DNA from: Flavobacterium sp. xlx-214
GTDB taxonomy: Bacteria; Bacteroidota; Bacteroidia; Flavobacteriales; Flavobacteriaceae
Length of the DNA stretch: 64,000 nt
Direction of reading: 5' to 3'
NCBI RefSeq assembly: GCF_013874595.1
Contig: NZ_CP059431.1
Span: 2,936,623 to 3,000,622 of the forward strand
Shown piece by piece: positions 16,214 to 24,568 of this stretch. The translations under genes and the position numbers were made by a program. How positions within the stretch are numbered: position 1 is the stretch's first letter; every line of letters starts with the position of its first letter. The notes below the pieces were generated by a model. That model saw nothing but the letters and a program-made list of their open reading frames with translations. It was not told where the DNA came from and ran no database searches.

Positions 16214-18895
16214 GTAATATATATCGTTTTTAATTTGATTTTGATTCCTGCGGGTTTATCAAAGGTTTCGGCGCAAGAATTCCCTCATGTAGACAAGCGT
16301 TTAAACATTGATACTAAAAGGGATACTTTAAGAACAGCTGCACCACAAACTAAAGTTTTAGATACTATTAAAAAGGATAGTATTAAGCCTAAAAAGGGTC
16401 AGAAATTGGAAGCTCCTATGTTTAGAAAAGCAAAGGACTATGAAAAGTTAGATCAAAAAAACAAACGAGTTACCTTATATAATGAGGCCGAGTTTAAGTA
16501 TCAAGACTATGAACTTACGGCGGGTATCATTATATATGATTATGACAAAGAAGAAGTTTATGCAGGTAGAATTAAAGATTCGTTGGGAAATTTAATACAG
16601 CGCCCTGTATTTAAACAAGGTACACAAATTATTGAGCCAGATTCTATTCGATTTAATACAAAAACAAAAAAAGCGATTGTTTGGAATACCCGAACTACGT
16701 ATAACGATTTTAGAATAAAAGCAGAAAAAACAAAAAAAGTAAACGATTCTGTTTACTTTATGAAAGATGTTATTTTTACAACTGCTGAAGATATTGAACA
16801 CCCAGAATATTATTTTAGAACAAGAAAAGTAAAATTTGTACCTGGTAAAAAAGTAGTTACTGGTGTTACCAATTTGGTAATTGAAGATGTACCAACCCCT
16901 ATTGGTTTGCCGTTTGCTTTTTTTCCAATGAGTCAGAAAGCAGTGTCGGGCTTTATTTTCCCTAGTTTTGGTGATACAAATTTACGTGGCTATTATTTAC
17001 AAAACGGTGGTTATTATTTAGCACTAAGTGATAAAATAGATTTAACTTTATTAGGAGATTATTACACCAACGGAAGTTTTGCCTTAAATGCACAATCGCA
17101 ATACCGCCAACGCTACAAGTACAATGGTAACTTTAATATTCGTTTTGAAAATTTAATTGAAGGCGAGCGTGGTTTTAATGATTACAGTAAAACAAAAATT
17201 TACAACATACAGTGGAGTCATTCTCAAGATGCCAAAGCAAATCCAAATTCGCGTTTTTCAGCATCGGTTAACTTAGGTAGTAGTAATTATTTTCGTAACT
17301 CATTAAATACGCAAAACATTGGTGCTAATATGAATAACACCATGCAATCGTCTATAAGTTATTCTAAAACGTTACAAACAGTTCCACAAGTTAACTATAC
17401 CATTTCGGCAAATCATCAGCAAAACACCAATACAAAGCAAATCAACATGTCATTACCTAATATTCAGGCAAGTGTTGATCGTGTTTATCCTTTTGCACCT
17501 AAAAACGGATCTAAAAAAGGCATCCTGCAAAACATTAACTTACAATATAATTTAAGTGGAAGAAATCAGTTTCAAACAACCGATTCTTTGTTCTTTAAAA
17601 AGGAAATGTTCAATGAAATGAATGCTGGTATACAACATAGTATTCCTTTATCAACCAATTTTAAACTGTTTCGCTACTTTTCTGTTTCGTTAACAGGAAA
17701 CTATAACGAAACTTGGGTTTTAAATACGTTCAGAAGAAATTATAGTTTCTTAACAAACCAAAAAGAAATTACCCGCGATAATGGCTTTGATAGTTACCGT
17801 ACGTATAATTTCTCAGCCAACATAGGAACTACCATTTATGGTACATTTAATTTTGACAAAAACGCTAAAATACAAGCTATTCGTCATGTAATGCGTCCTT
17901 CGGTTTCGTACACATATACACCAAGTTTTAAGCAGTATTATGATACGTACGCTATAGATGCTTTAGGAACTACGATGGAAGAATACTCGCGTTTTGAAGG
18001 TACTTTGTTCGGAGCTCCAGGTCAAAGTATGTCTAACATCATGAGTTTTTCGTTAGGTAATAATTTTGAAGCGAAAGTTCGCGATGATAAATCAACCACT
18101 GGCGAACCTAAAAAAGTAATGTTGTTAAACTCGTTAAATTTTGGGACTTCATACAATTTCACAGCAGATTCATTGCATTTGGCGTTAGCACCTATTAGTA
18201 TGAGTGCCAATACCAATTTATTAAAAGATAAGTTACGCTTAAATTTAGGTACTAGTTTAGATCCTTTGGCAATTGATAACGCAGGAAATCGTATTGATAA
18301 ATTCAACATTGCAAACGGTGGTAGTTTATTACGTTTAACCAGCGCCAATGTTACATTAAACTATTCATTAGCTAGTACCGACCCATTATTTGGTGGTACC
18401 GATGTAAAAAGCAGCGATAATAAAAATGTTCAAAACGGTGGTAGAGCCGATGATTTATTTGGACAATCAGTTGATTTAGCTGACAGACAAAAATCGATGT
18501 TTAACGATGATGAGGAAAAAGAAAAGCCTAAGAAAACGGTGTTTTACAATACCGATATTCCTTGGGATTTAACTTTTGCTTGGAGTTTAACTTACAACAA
18601 TGCTCGTAGAAATTCAGAAATATCTAATAACTCTTTAATGGTTTCAGGAAACGTAACACTTGCTCCGGGCTGGATTACAGGTTTTTCTACAGGATACGAT
18701 TTTAAAAACAAAGGGGTTACTTATACACAATTACGTTTTGAGCGCGATTTAAAATCATGGCGTATGGATTTTTCTTGGATACCAAACGGTTATTACAAAC
18801 AATGGACGTTCTTTATTGGAATTAAATCAACAATCTTACAAGATATTAAGTACGAAAAACGAAACTCTGGTGAACGTCGTTATAGAAACAGATAA
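16202..18895 (+). CDS. lptD: LPS-assembly outer membrane protein LptD
   Basis: An 897-residue outer membrane protein that inserts lipopolysaccharide into the outer leaflet. The start is a TTG: no in-frame ATG lies upstream, and the TTG gives a signal peptide-like N terminus ending near VSAQ. Residues about 85-230 form an OstA/LptA-like beta-jellyroll (KRVTLYNEAEFKYQDYEL...), and the rest is a large beta-barrel rich in aromatic and Asn/Ser strands that ends in an amphipathic strand region (QWTFFIGIKSTILQDIKYE). An acidic/Lys stretch near residue 770 (DDEEKEKPKK) is probably a periplasmic or extracellular loop. The Bacteroidota form lacks the typical proteobacterial cysteine pairs. LptE is not seen nearby. 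Confidence 0.88.
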   Translation: MHTKVIYIVFNLILIPAGLSKVSAQEFPHVDKRLNIDTKRDTLRTAAPQTKVLDTIKKDSIKPKKGQKLEAPMFRKAKDYEKLDQKNKRVTLYNEAEFKYQDYELTAGIIIYDYDKEEVYAGRIKDSLGNLIQRPVFKQGTQIIEPDSIRFNTKTKKAIVWNTRTTYNDFRIKAEKTKKVNDSVYFMKDVIFTTAEDIEHPEYYFRTRKVKFVPGKKVVTGVTNLVIEDVPTPIGLPFAFFPMSQKAVSGFIFPSFGDTNLRGYYLQNGGYYLALSDKIDLTLLGDYYTNGSFALNAQSQYRQRYKYNGNFNIRFENLIEGERGFNDYSKTKIYNIQWSHSQDAKANPNSRFSASVNLGSSNYFRNSLNTQNIGANMNNTMQSSISYSKTLQTVPQVNYTISANHQQNTNTKQINMSLPNIQASVDRVYPFAPKNGSKKGILQNINLQYNLSGRNQFQTTDSLFFKKEMFNEMNAGIQHSIPLSTNFKLFRYFSVSLTGNYNETWVLNTFRRNYSFLTNQKEITRDNGFDSYRTYNFSANIGTTIYGTFNFDKNAKIQAIRHVMRPSVSYTYTPSFKQYYDTYAIDALGTTMEEYSRFEGTLFGAPGQSMSNIMSFSLGNNFEAKVRDDKSTTGEPKKVMLLNSLNFGTSYNFTADSLHLALAPISMSANTNLLKDKLRLNLGTSLDPLAIDNAGNRIDKFNIANGGSLLRLTSANVTLNYSLASTDPLFGGTDVKSSDNKNVQNGGRADDLFGQSVDLADRQKSMFNDDEEKEKPKKTVFYNTDIPWDLTFAWSLTYNNARRNSEISNNSLMVSGNVTLAPGWITGFSTGYDFKNKGVTYTQLRFERDLKSWRMDFSWIPNGYYKQWTFFIGIKSTILQDIKYEKRNSGERRYRNR

Positions 18896-18961
18896 TGAAG
18901 TTGAAAGACAAATGTCTTAAAGTAGAAAGGGAAATAAGGATATCTCATAAAAATTAATATA

Positions 18962-19342
18962 ATGAAAAAAATAATCAATTCATCTAAAGCACCTGCTCCT
19001 ATTGGTCCGTACAACCATTCTGTAATGGTAGGCGATATGCTTTTTATATCAGGACAAATACCTTTTAACCAAGCTACCGAAACTTTGGTAACAACAGGTA
19101 TTCAAGACGAAACCAAACAAGTAATGCAAAATTTAGCTTACATAATTGAAGAAGCTGGTTTAACTTTTGAGCATGTTGTAAAAGCAACTATTTTTATTAG
19201 AAATATGGATCATTTTGGTTTGATTAACGAAATTTACGGCAGTTATTTTACATCAGAAACGGCACCTGCAAGAGAATGTGTACAGGTTGAAAAATTACCA
19301 CGTAACGTAAATATTGAAATTTCAATGATTTTACATAAATAA
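18962..19342 (+). CDS. RidA/YjgF-type enamine/imine deaminase
   Basis: A 126-residue Rid-family protein that hydrolyses reactive 2-aminoacrylate-type enamines produced by PLP enzymes. Family marks are APAPIGPYNHS at the N terminus, FISGQIP, and the active-site region APARECVQVEKLPRNVNIEIS with the conserved Arg. Length is exactly that of the family. It follows lptD by 66 bases and ends in a terminator shared with kdsB. Cytosolic. Confidence 0.93.
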   Translation: MKKIINSSKAPAPIGPYNHSVMVGDMLFISGQIPFNQATETLVTTGIQDETKQVMQNLAYIIEEAGLTFEHVVKATIFIRNMDHFGLINEIYGSYFTSETAPARECVQVEKLPRNVNIEISMILHK

Positions 19343-19368
19343 AAAATCGAGCATTAGCTCGATTTTTT
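19341..19368. terminator. Bidirectional terminator between the ridA-like gene and kdsB
   Basis: The hairpin AAAAAATCGAGC, loop ATTA, GCTCGATTTTTT is perfect on both strands. The kdsB stop codon overlaps its edge. Confidence 0.85.
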
Positions 19369-20104
19369 ATTTCCAAAGCAATCGTGCTTTGTCTAAATCT
19401 TCTTTAGTATCAATACCTACGCCTATATGCTGTGTTTTTACCATTTGCAACGTTCTACCGTGCTCTAAATAACGTAATTGCTCTAATTTTTCGGTAGCTT
19501 CTAAGCCTTTCATTTGCCAGGTAGTAAAATCTAACAAGGCTTGTTTTCTATATGCATAAACGCCTATATGCTGGTAGTAAGGCACGTAACTTTTACCATC
19601 TCTTGGAAAAGGAATAGCCGCACGCGAAAAATACAAGGCTTTATTATTTTCATCAATCACCACCTTTACATTATTAGGGTTTTGAATAACCTCTAAATCT
19701 GTAATTTCAAACATTAACGAAGCTAAATCAATTGCATTTTGACTGTCTTTTTCAAAAACTTCAATTAAACTTTGTAAATTTTCTTTGCTTACAAAAGGTT
19801 CATCGCCTTGCACATTCACTATTACATCGCACTCTACATTTTGAATAACCTCTGCAATACGGTCGCTTCCGCTTTCATGCGTATCACTACTCATAACAAC
19901 GTTTACTTGATGCTGTTGTAACAAATTATAAATAATTTCGTGATCGGTAGCTACCAAAACTTCATCAAACAATTGTGTGGCAACCGTTGCTAAATAAGTT
20001 TGCACTACAACGGGTTTACCTCCTAAATCTTGTATTAATTTAGCTGGAAATCGAGTGGATGCATATCGTGCTGGTATTACAGCTATTATTTTTAATTTAC
20101 TCAT
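19367..20104 (-). CDS. kdsB: 3-deoxy-manno-octulosonate cytidylyltransferase KdsB
   Basis: A 245-residue enzyme that activates Kdo with CTP to CMP-Kdo for the inner core of lipopolysaccharide. The nucleotidyltransferase signature [15 protein letters not shown] is at the N terminus, followed by [11 protein letters not shown] and the metal-binding region [24 protein letters not shown] and the C-terminal [13 protein letters not shown] also fit. Its 5' end overlaps the RecD-like gene by 8 bases, so the two are translated from one message. Together with lptD it shows that the organism makes Kdo-containing LPS. Confidence 0.95.
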   Translation of the reverse strand: MSKLKIIAVIPARYASTRFPAKLIQDLGGKPVVVQTYLATVATQLFDEVLVATDHEIIYNLLQQHQVNVVMSSDTHESGSDRIAEVIQNVECDVIVNVQGDEPFVSKENLQSLIEVFEKDSQNAIDLASLMFEITDLEVIQNPNNVKVVIDENNKALYFSRAAIPFPRDGKSYVPYYQHIGVYAYRKQALLDFTTWQMKGLEATEKLEQLRYLEHGRTLQMVKTQHIGVGIDTKEDLDKARLLWK

Positions 20105-21521
20105 TGAAAAAATCGTCGTTAAATCCTATTAAATATACTTTTTCTTTGGCACGCGTTATCGCGGTATACAACCAACGCATATAATCTTTAGAAACACCAT
20201 CGGGTAAATAAGGTTGTTCTATAAAAACGGTATCCCATTGCCCACCTTGCGATTTATGACACGTTACTGCATAAGAAAACTTTATTTGCAAGGCATTAAA
20301 ATATTCGTTGTTTTTTACTTTTTGCATCCGTCTATAGGCTGTAATTTCGTCTTGATAATCTAACAAAACTTCCTGATACAGCTTATTCGATTCTGCATAG
20401 CTTAAACTTGCCGATTCAGAATGTAACGTATCCAACAAAACAATGGTATCAAAAGGCTCTAAATCGGGATAATCAATCATACGAACTTTCACCGAAGCAA
20501 ATCGAAAACCATACAGCTCGTGATGTCTGTAAATTTGTAAAATCTCCAACACATCGCCATTCGCAATAAAATCGGTTACCTTAGAATCTTTTAACCAAAA
20601 ATAATTATTTTTTACCACCATAATATAATCACCTGCACTAATTTCACTGTCGATATCTAAAATACGAGTTCTAATTTGTTGGTTGTATTGATTGGCTCTT
20701 TTATTTGAGCGTACAATAAAAATGGTTTCCTCGGATCCTTTTTTGTAAAAAGCATCACTAATAGCATCTAAGGTTTCGTAACCGTCTTGTAACCTAATAA
20801 TATCTTTAAAAGGTTTTACATCAAACTCAAAAAAATCGTAAAACTCTTGTTGTAATTGTTCACGTAATTCGGTGGCATTATACAAAATACCTGAATCTTC
20901 TTCTTGGCGCATTACTTCAGTAAGTTCTATAAAATCGACTTTCATATCGTAATTCATTGCCAATTTTTGTTCGTTTAAAGCTGGGCTTTCATCCATTCCA
21001 ACAGGCGGTAACTGTGCAGTATCGCCTACAATAATCAATTTACAGTTTTGCCCCGAATATACATAATACATTAAATCATCTAACAATGATCCGTGTGTGT
21101 ACATGGTTGCATCGGTTAACGAATCGGAAATCATCGAAGATTCATCTACAATAAAAACGGTGTTTTTATGCTTATTGGCTTGCATGGTAAAAGCCATTCC
21201 CGAATTTTTATCTTTTTTAGGATAGTAAATTTTTTTGTGAATGGTATACGCAGGTTGTTTGGCGTAATTAGAAATTACTTTTGCCGCCCTACCCGTTGGC
21301 GCTAGCATTACATACTTTTTATGCACCAATGGCAATTGATGCACCAAATTAGATAACAAAGTGGTTTTACCCGTACCCGCATAGCCTTTTAAAACAAATA
21401 GTTCGTCTTGATTTTCACTTAAAACAAATTGTGCAATTTTTTTTAAAAAGGCATCTTGCTTTAAGGTTAAATCAAACGGAAAACTGTTTGCTAATTGCTG
21501 ATAAAACTGGGTAATGGTCAT
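20097..21521 (-). CDS. RecD-like SF1 DNA helicase / AAA ATPase
   Basis: A 474-residue single-domain SF1B helicase. Walker [12 protein letters not shown] is near residues 45-55. The Walker B-type [22 protein letters not shown], and the C-terminal UvrD_C_2 motifs ([20 protein letters not shown] and [15 protein letters not shown]) are in the usual order. It lacks the long N-terminal RecB-binding part of RecD and the extra N-terminal domain of RecD2, so it is a stand-alone 5'-3' helicase of the kind common in Bacteroidota. Its function in repair or recombination is inferred. It overlaps kdsB by 8 bases. Confidence 0.85.
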   Translation of the reverse strand: MTITQFYQQLANSFPFDLTLKQDAFLKKIAQFVLSENQDELFVLKGYAGTGKTTLLSNLVHQLPLVHKKYVMLAPTGRAAKVISNYAKQPAYTIHKKIYYPKKDKNSGMAFTMQANKHKNTVFIVDESSMISDSLTDATMYTHGSLLDDLMYYVYSGQNCKLIIVGDTAQLPPVGMDESPALNEQKLAMNYDMKVDFIELTEVMRQEEDSGILYNATELREQLQQEFYDFFEFDVKPFKDIIRLQDGYETLDAISDAFYKKGSEETIFIVRSNKRANQYNQQIRTRILDIDSEISAGDYIMVVKNNYFWLKDSKVTDFIANGDVLEILQIYRHHELYGFRFASVKVRMIDYPDLEPFDTIVLLDTLHSESASLSYAESNKLYQEVLLDYQDEITAYRRMQKVKNNEYFNALQIKFSYAVTCHKSQGGQWDTVFIEQPYLPDGVSKDYMRWLYTAITRAKEKVYLIGFNDDFFNE

Positions 21522-21540
21522 TATAAACTTTGGGTTTCAA

Positions 21541-21548
21541 CAAAGATA
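21541..21548 (-). promoter_or_regulatory. Probable -7 element of the RecD-like/kdsB operon
   Basis: TATCTTTG on the minus strand, 19 bases before the ATG at 21521. No clear -33 TTG. The rest of the 160-base gap up to 21681 shows nothing else definite. Confidence 0.45.
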
Positions 21549-21681
21549 CACAATGCCTTTTTAAAAAGTGTGGTTTGTAATTACATAAGATTTTCATAAA
21601 TAACGATTTATTTAAGATGATCATTTTTTAAAATCAATAAAAAAGCAGAACTTAGTGCAACAATCAAAATAAGAGAAAATT

Positions 21682-21990
21682 ATGAACGAATACGATAATT
21701 TAGTTGAAGCTTTAAACGATTTAAAAGCCCGTGGATACGACGAAGATTTTAATTTAAAGCAGAATTGTATTGAATGTAGAAATCGCAATTATAGAATTTT
21801 TCATAACGAGTTTGAAATAGACGAATACCATAGATTTGATGACGATACTGACCCATCGGCAGAATCTATTTTATATGCAATTTCATCGGATAAATACAAT
21901 TTAAAAGGTGTTTTAGTAAACGCTTACGGTATTTATAGCGAAGACATTACTGATGAAATGTTGAATAAATTAAAAATGAGACATTCCTAG
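21682..21990 (+). CDS. Small conserved acidic protein of unknown function
   Basis: A 102-residue cytosolic protein (MNEYDNLVEALNDLKARGYDEDFNL...) rich in Asp, Glu and Asn. It contains CIECRNRNYRIFHNEFEIDEYHRF and ends with ...SEDITDEMLNKLKMRHS. Homologues in Flavobacteriia are often auto-named phosphoribosylpyrophosphate synthetase, but the protein is far too short and carries no PRPP-binding loop, so that name should not be used. A single-gene unit followed by a strong terminator. The function is unknown. Confidence 0.75.
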   Translation: MNEYDNLVEALNDLKARGYDEDFNLKQNCIECRNRNYRIFHNEFEIDEYHRFDDDTDPSAESILYAISSDKYNLKGVLVNAYGIYSEDITDEMLNKLKMRHS

Positions 21991-21992
21991 TT

Positions 21993-22025
21993 AAAAATCC
22001 TTACCCATTGTGTAAGGATTTTTTT
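21993..22025 (+). terminator. Terminator of the 102-residue protein gene
   Basis: AAAAATCCTTAC pairs with GTAAGGATTTTT around a 7-base loop, and a T tract follows on the plus strand. Confidence 0.85.
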
Positions 22026-22090
22026 ATAAACATCTTCTATCCTTTTAAAGAAACCTATAGCGTAATTCCTAAAAAATCAATAAATAATTG

Positions 22091-22098
22091 TACTTTTG
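22091..22098 (+). promoter_or_regulatory. Probable -7 element of the DUF3822-rsmD unit
   Basis: TACTTTTG, 21 bases before the ATG at 22120. The -33 part is not convincing. Confidence 0.45.
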
Positions 22099-22119
22099 AT
22101 TTCCATACATTTATGATAT

Positions 22120-22911
22120 ATGAGCAACGCTTCGTTTCAAAAACTATACATACAAGTTTCTTTAAATTATTTTAGTTATTGTATAAAAAATCAGGTAAAC
22201 AATCAAATTACAGGATTTAAAACCTTTGCTTTAGATCCGTTTAAAACCATTGAGCAGCAATTAGATTTCTTTTTTGATAAAGAAGAAGCATTGCAAGCTG
22301 GGTATGAAGATGTGTTGGTTTTACACGATAATAATTTAAACACTTTTGTACCTACCCCTTTGTTTGATGAAACCGCATTAGGAAGCTATTTGCAATACAA
22401 TGTTAAGGTTTTTCCTACCGATTATTTTGCGCACGATTCTTTAGAACAAGCAAAAATGGAAAACGTTTATGTGCCTTATGTAGCCTTTAACAATTACTTT
22501 TTAGATAAGTTTGGAGGTTTTAATTTTCAGCACATTAACACCAACTTGGTACAGCATTTTTTACATAAATCGGCAAGTAGCAATGGCATCGATTTTTATG
22601 TGCACATCACCGCTTCGCGTTTTGAAATAGTATTGGTACAAAACAAACAATTACAGTTTTTTAACAGCTACGAATACCAAACAAAAGAAGATTTTATTTA
22701 CTACCTACTCTTTGTTTTTGAACAATTACAACTAAACACCCAAGAACAAAAAGTACAATTAATAGGTTGTGTTGATGAAGAAAGTCCTTTATACCAAATA
22801 GCCTATCAATTTATTCGCAATGTACACGTAACCTCATTACACACATTAGCACAAACCCTATCGGTAACAACACAACAAGTACAACAACATTACATTTTAT
22901 TACAAGCATGA
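22120..22911 (+). CDS. DUF3822 family protein
   Basis: A 263-residue cytosolic protein, the regular neighbour of rsmD in Bacteroidota. It starts MSNASFQKLYIQVSLNYFSY and contains ENVYVPYVAFNNYFLDKFGGF (about residues 107-127), a family-typical line. No membrane segment or catalytic motif is recognised. The end overlaps the rsmD start by 4 bases (ATGA), which points to translational coupling. The C terminus is rich in Gln and Thr. The molecular role is unknown. The family assignment rests on sequence pattern and this context. Confidence 0.8.
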   Translation: MSNASFQKLYIQVSLNYFSYCIKNQVNNQITGFKTFALDPFKTIEQQLDFFFDKEEALQAGYEDVLVLHDNNLNTFVPTPLFDETALGSYLQYNVKVFPTDYFAHDSLEQAKMENVYVPYVAFNNYFLDKFGGFNFQHINTNLVQHFLHKSASSNGIDFYVHITASRFEIVLVQNKQLQFFNSYEYQTKEDFIYYLLFVFEQLQLNTQEQKVQLIGCVDEESPLYQIAYQFIRNVHVTSLHTLAQTLSVTTQQVQQHYILLQA

Positions 22912-23516
22912 GAATTGTTTCAGGAAAATTCAAAGGTCGCCGCATAACACCGCCTAAAAACTTACCCGTTCGTCCAACTACCGATTTAAGCAAAGAAGCT
23001 TTATTTAATATTTTAAACCATCAGTTTTCGTTTCGCGAATTAAACGTATTGGATTTATTTGCAGGCACCGGCAACATTAGTTACGAATTTGCATCGCGAG
23101 GTGCCGAACCTATTACTTGTGTTGATGGCGATTTAGGTTGCGTAAACTTCATAAAAAAAACGGCTAAAGAGTTTGATATGGACATTACCGCTATTAAAAG
23201 TGATGTTTTTAAATTCTTAGAGCGAAGTAAAATGAAGTACGATATTATTTTTACCGATCCACCGTACGATTTTACGCAAGAACAGTTTGACACCATTCAA
23301 AAATTAATTTTTGCAAACGATTTATTACAACCCGATGGTTTGTTGATTATAGAACATTCGCAATACACTAAAATGGAGCATTTAGAACATTTCACAAACA
23401 GTAGAAAATACGGAGGTTCTATTTTTTCATTTTTTGAATACGAACAAGAAGAATCAGATGACGATGACGACGATGATTTTGATATTGAAGATGATTACAA
23501 TAACGAAGAGGAATAG
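22908..23516 (+). CDS. rsmD: 16S rRNA (guanine(966)-N(2))-methyltransferase RsmD
   Basis: A 202-residue SAM-dependent methyltransferase. The N terminus MRIVSGKFKGRRITPP, then RPTTDLSKEALFNIL, the SAM motif VLDLFAGTGNISYEFASRGA (residues about 47-66) and the catalytic (D/N)PPY motif FTDPPYDF are all standard. It methylates G966 of 16S rRNA during small-subunit assembly. The last 24 residues form a strongly acidic tail (EQEESDDDDDDDFDIEDD...), beyond the usual RsmD end. The stop codon lies in the loop of a terminator. Translationally coupled to the DUF3822 gene. Confidence 0.95.
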   Translation: MRIVSGKFKGRRITPPKNLPVRPTTDLSKEALFNILNHQFSFRELNVLDLFAGTGNISYEFASRGAEPITCVDGDLGCVNFIKKTAKEFDMDITAIKSDVFKFLERSKMKYDIIFTDPPYDFTQEQFDTIQKLIFANDLLQPDGLLIIEHSQYTKMEHLEHFTNSRKYGGSIFSFFEYEQEESDDDDDDDFDIEDDYNNEEE

Positions 23517-23530
23517 CATTCCTCTTTTTT
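23508..23530 (+). terminator. Terminator overlapping the rsmD stop codon
   Basis: GAGGAAT, loop AGC, ATTCCTC followed by six T. The tag stop codon of rsmD runs through the stem-loop junction. Confidence 0.8.
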
Positions 23531-23554
23531 ATTAATTTTTAAAATGATAAAACA

Positions 23555-24077
23555 ATGAGTAATCTTTACAAGAATAATAGAAAAGCAGAAGATTTAGGGT
23601 TTTCAGTGTTTATACTAAATTATGAAAATAATAGTTTTGATCGTATTTCAGATGAAGTCTCTATTAAAAAGCTATTATCCTGAATTAAAAAAATCTGAAT
23701 TATATAAATGGGATACAATTTTAGATTTCTTAAAATCAAAAAATATAGATCCTAAAAAAATTAATTGTTTTAAAGAAATTGATGAATTAAGAAATGTTAA
23801 CAATGCAATCAAACATTCTTCAATAAGTAATTCAAGAATACTTCCTAATGAGTTCAAAAATGAATCACAAATTTCTCATGAAAACATTTTGCAGTTTTAT
23901 AACAGAATTGAAAATTCTGGTAATAATTTTTTTAACTCCTTATATGAATTTATAAAAGAAGATATCTATTATTTTGATGAAGATAAAATTAATCAACAAG
24001 TTGATAAAATAGAAAAAACAATGACTCCTGAAATGGCTATTGATTTTGCTAATAAAATACTTTTAAGATATAAGTAA
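23555..24077 (+). pseudogene. Frameshifted hypothetical gene (or gene with a sequencing frameshift)
   Basis: An ATG at 23555 opens MSNLYKNNRKAEDLGFSVFI, 42 codons that stop at 23681-23683. A second frame overlaps from the left and continues to 24077 (SYYPELKKSELYKWDTILDF and so on). Removing one A from the AAAAA run near 23665-23670 would join them as ...DEVSIKSYYPELKK..., giving one protein of about 173 residues. The joined protein would be helical and charged, with ELRNVNNAIKHSS in the middle, faintly like the R...H region of HEPN-type proteins. I do not recognise the family. If the split is real, translation of the second part could start only from internal codons (ATG at 23622 or later). 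Confidence 0.5.
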
Positions 24078-24184
24078 TATATTAAAAAACAAACAATTAG
24101 TACTTAATTAAAAATAGGTTCAAAATATAACTAATAACATTGTAATTCTTTTTAACCAAAACGAAATATCACAATTGTAAAAAA

Positions 24185-24418
24185 AATTATTACTTAAGTA
24201 ATTAGGTTTATTATATGTGCGATTAGATTTATCACATCTACAATTAGATTTATTACTTATGCTAGTAGAATTATCACATATGTAATTAGAATTATTGCAT
24301 GTGCAATTAGAATTATTGTTTACGCATTTAGAATTATTACAGTTGCAAGTATAAATATTGCAGTTGCAAGTATAAATATTGTAGCTGCAAGTATAAATAT
24401 CCTGTGTGAAATTATAAA
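24185..24418. repeat. 11-unit array of degenerate 21-bp repeats, several units with dyad symmetry
   Basis: Units recur at exactly 21 bases, with centres near 24195, 24216 and so on to 24405. Each unit has a more constant AT-rich part (AATTAGAATTATT, becoming AAGTATAAATATT in the last units) and a variable 8-base core such as GCATGTGC or GCAGTTGC. Several cores are flanked to give inverted repeats: ATTACTTAAGTAAT is perfect, and TTGCATGTGCAA and TTGCAGTTGCAA are nearly so. On the minus strand the array lies in an open frame of 102 codons (24428 down to 24120) that encodes degenerate heptads of the NSNCxCN kind. Core changes are mostly amino-acid-changing, so protein coding is doubtful. Confidence 0.75.
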
Positions 24419-24524
24419 TATTCAACATTCAATAAAATAAAAGGCAACATGTTTTATTATTTTTAGAAGAAGTTTTAAAATAAAAAAGTAGACCTATAAG
24501 CCGCAACTAAAAAGCTTACTTCAT
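24419..24524. other. Gene-free AT-rich spacer between the repeat array and the menE terminator
   Basis: Part of the 24078-24568 gap. I see no gene, RNA or promoter here. The left edge of the gap (24078-24184) is equally featureless apart from the array's outer unit. Confidence 0.5.
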
Positions 24525-24557
24525 AAAAAAAGTGGATGCTAACATCCACTTTTTTTA
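24525..24557 (-). terminator. Terminator of the CPBP-menE operon
   Basis: AAAAAAAGTGGATG, loop CTAA, CATCCACTTTTTTT: a perfect hairpin with A and T tracts, 12 bases beyond the menE stop codon. Confidence 0.88.
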
Positions 24558-24568
24558 TAATACCAAAG

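Noticed and set aside
21682..21990. Phosphoribosylpyrophosphate synthetase label
   Set aside because: 102 residues without a PRPP loop cannot be that enzyme.
24185..24418. CRISPR array
   Set aside because: The constant part is only about 13 bases and degenerate, the variable part only 8 bases, and no cas genes are present.
24185..24418. Plasmid-type iterons or replication origin
   Set aside because: The 21-bp period fits the size of iterons, but there is no replication initiator gene nearby and the units are too diverged.
24120..24428. 102-codon minus-strand frame of Cys/Asn-rich heptads
   Set aside because: The frame follows from a 21-bp (7-codon) repeat without stop codons. Variable bases change amino acids freely, so it is not reported as a gene.
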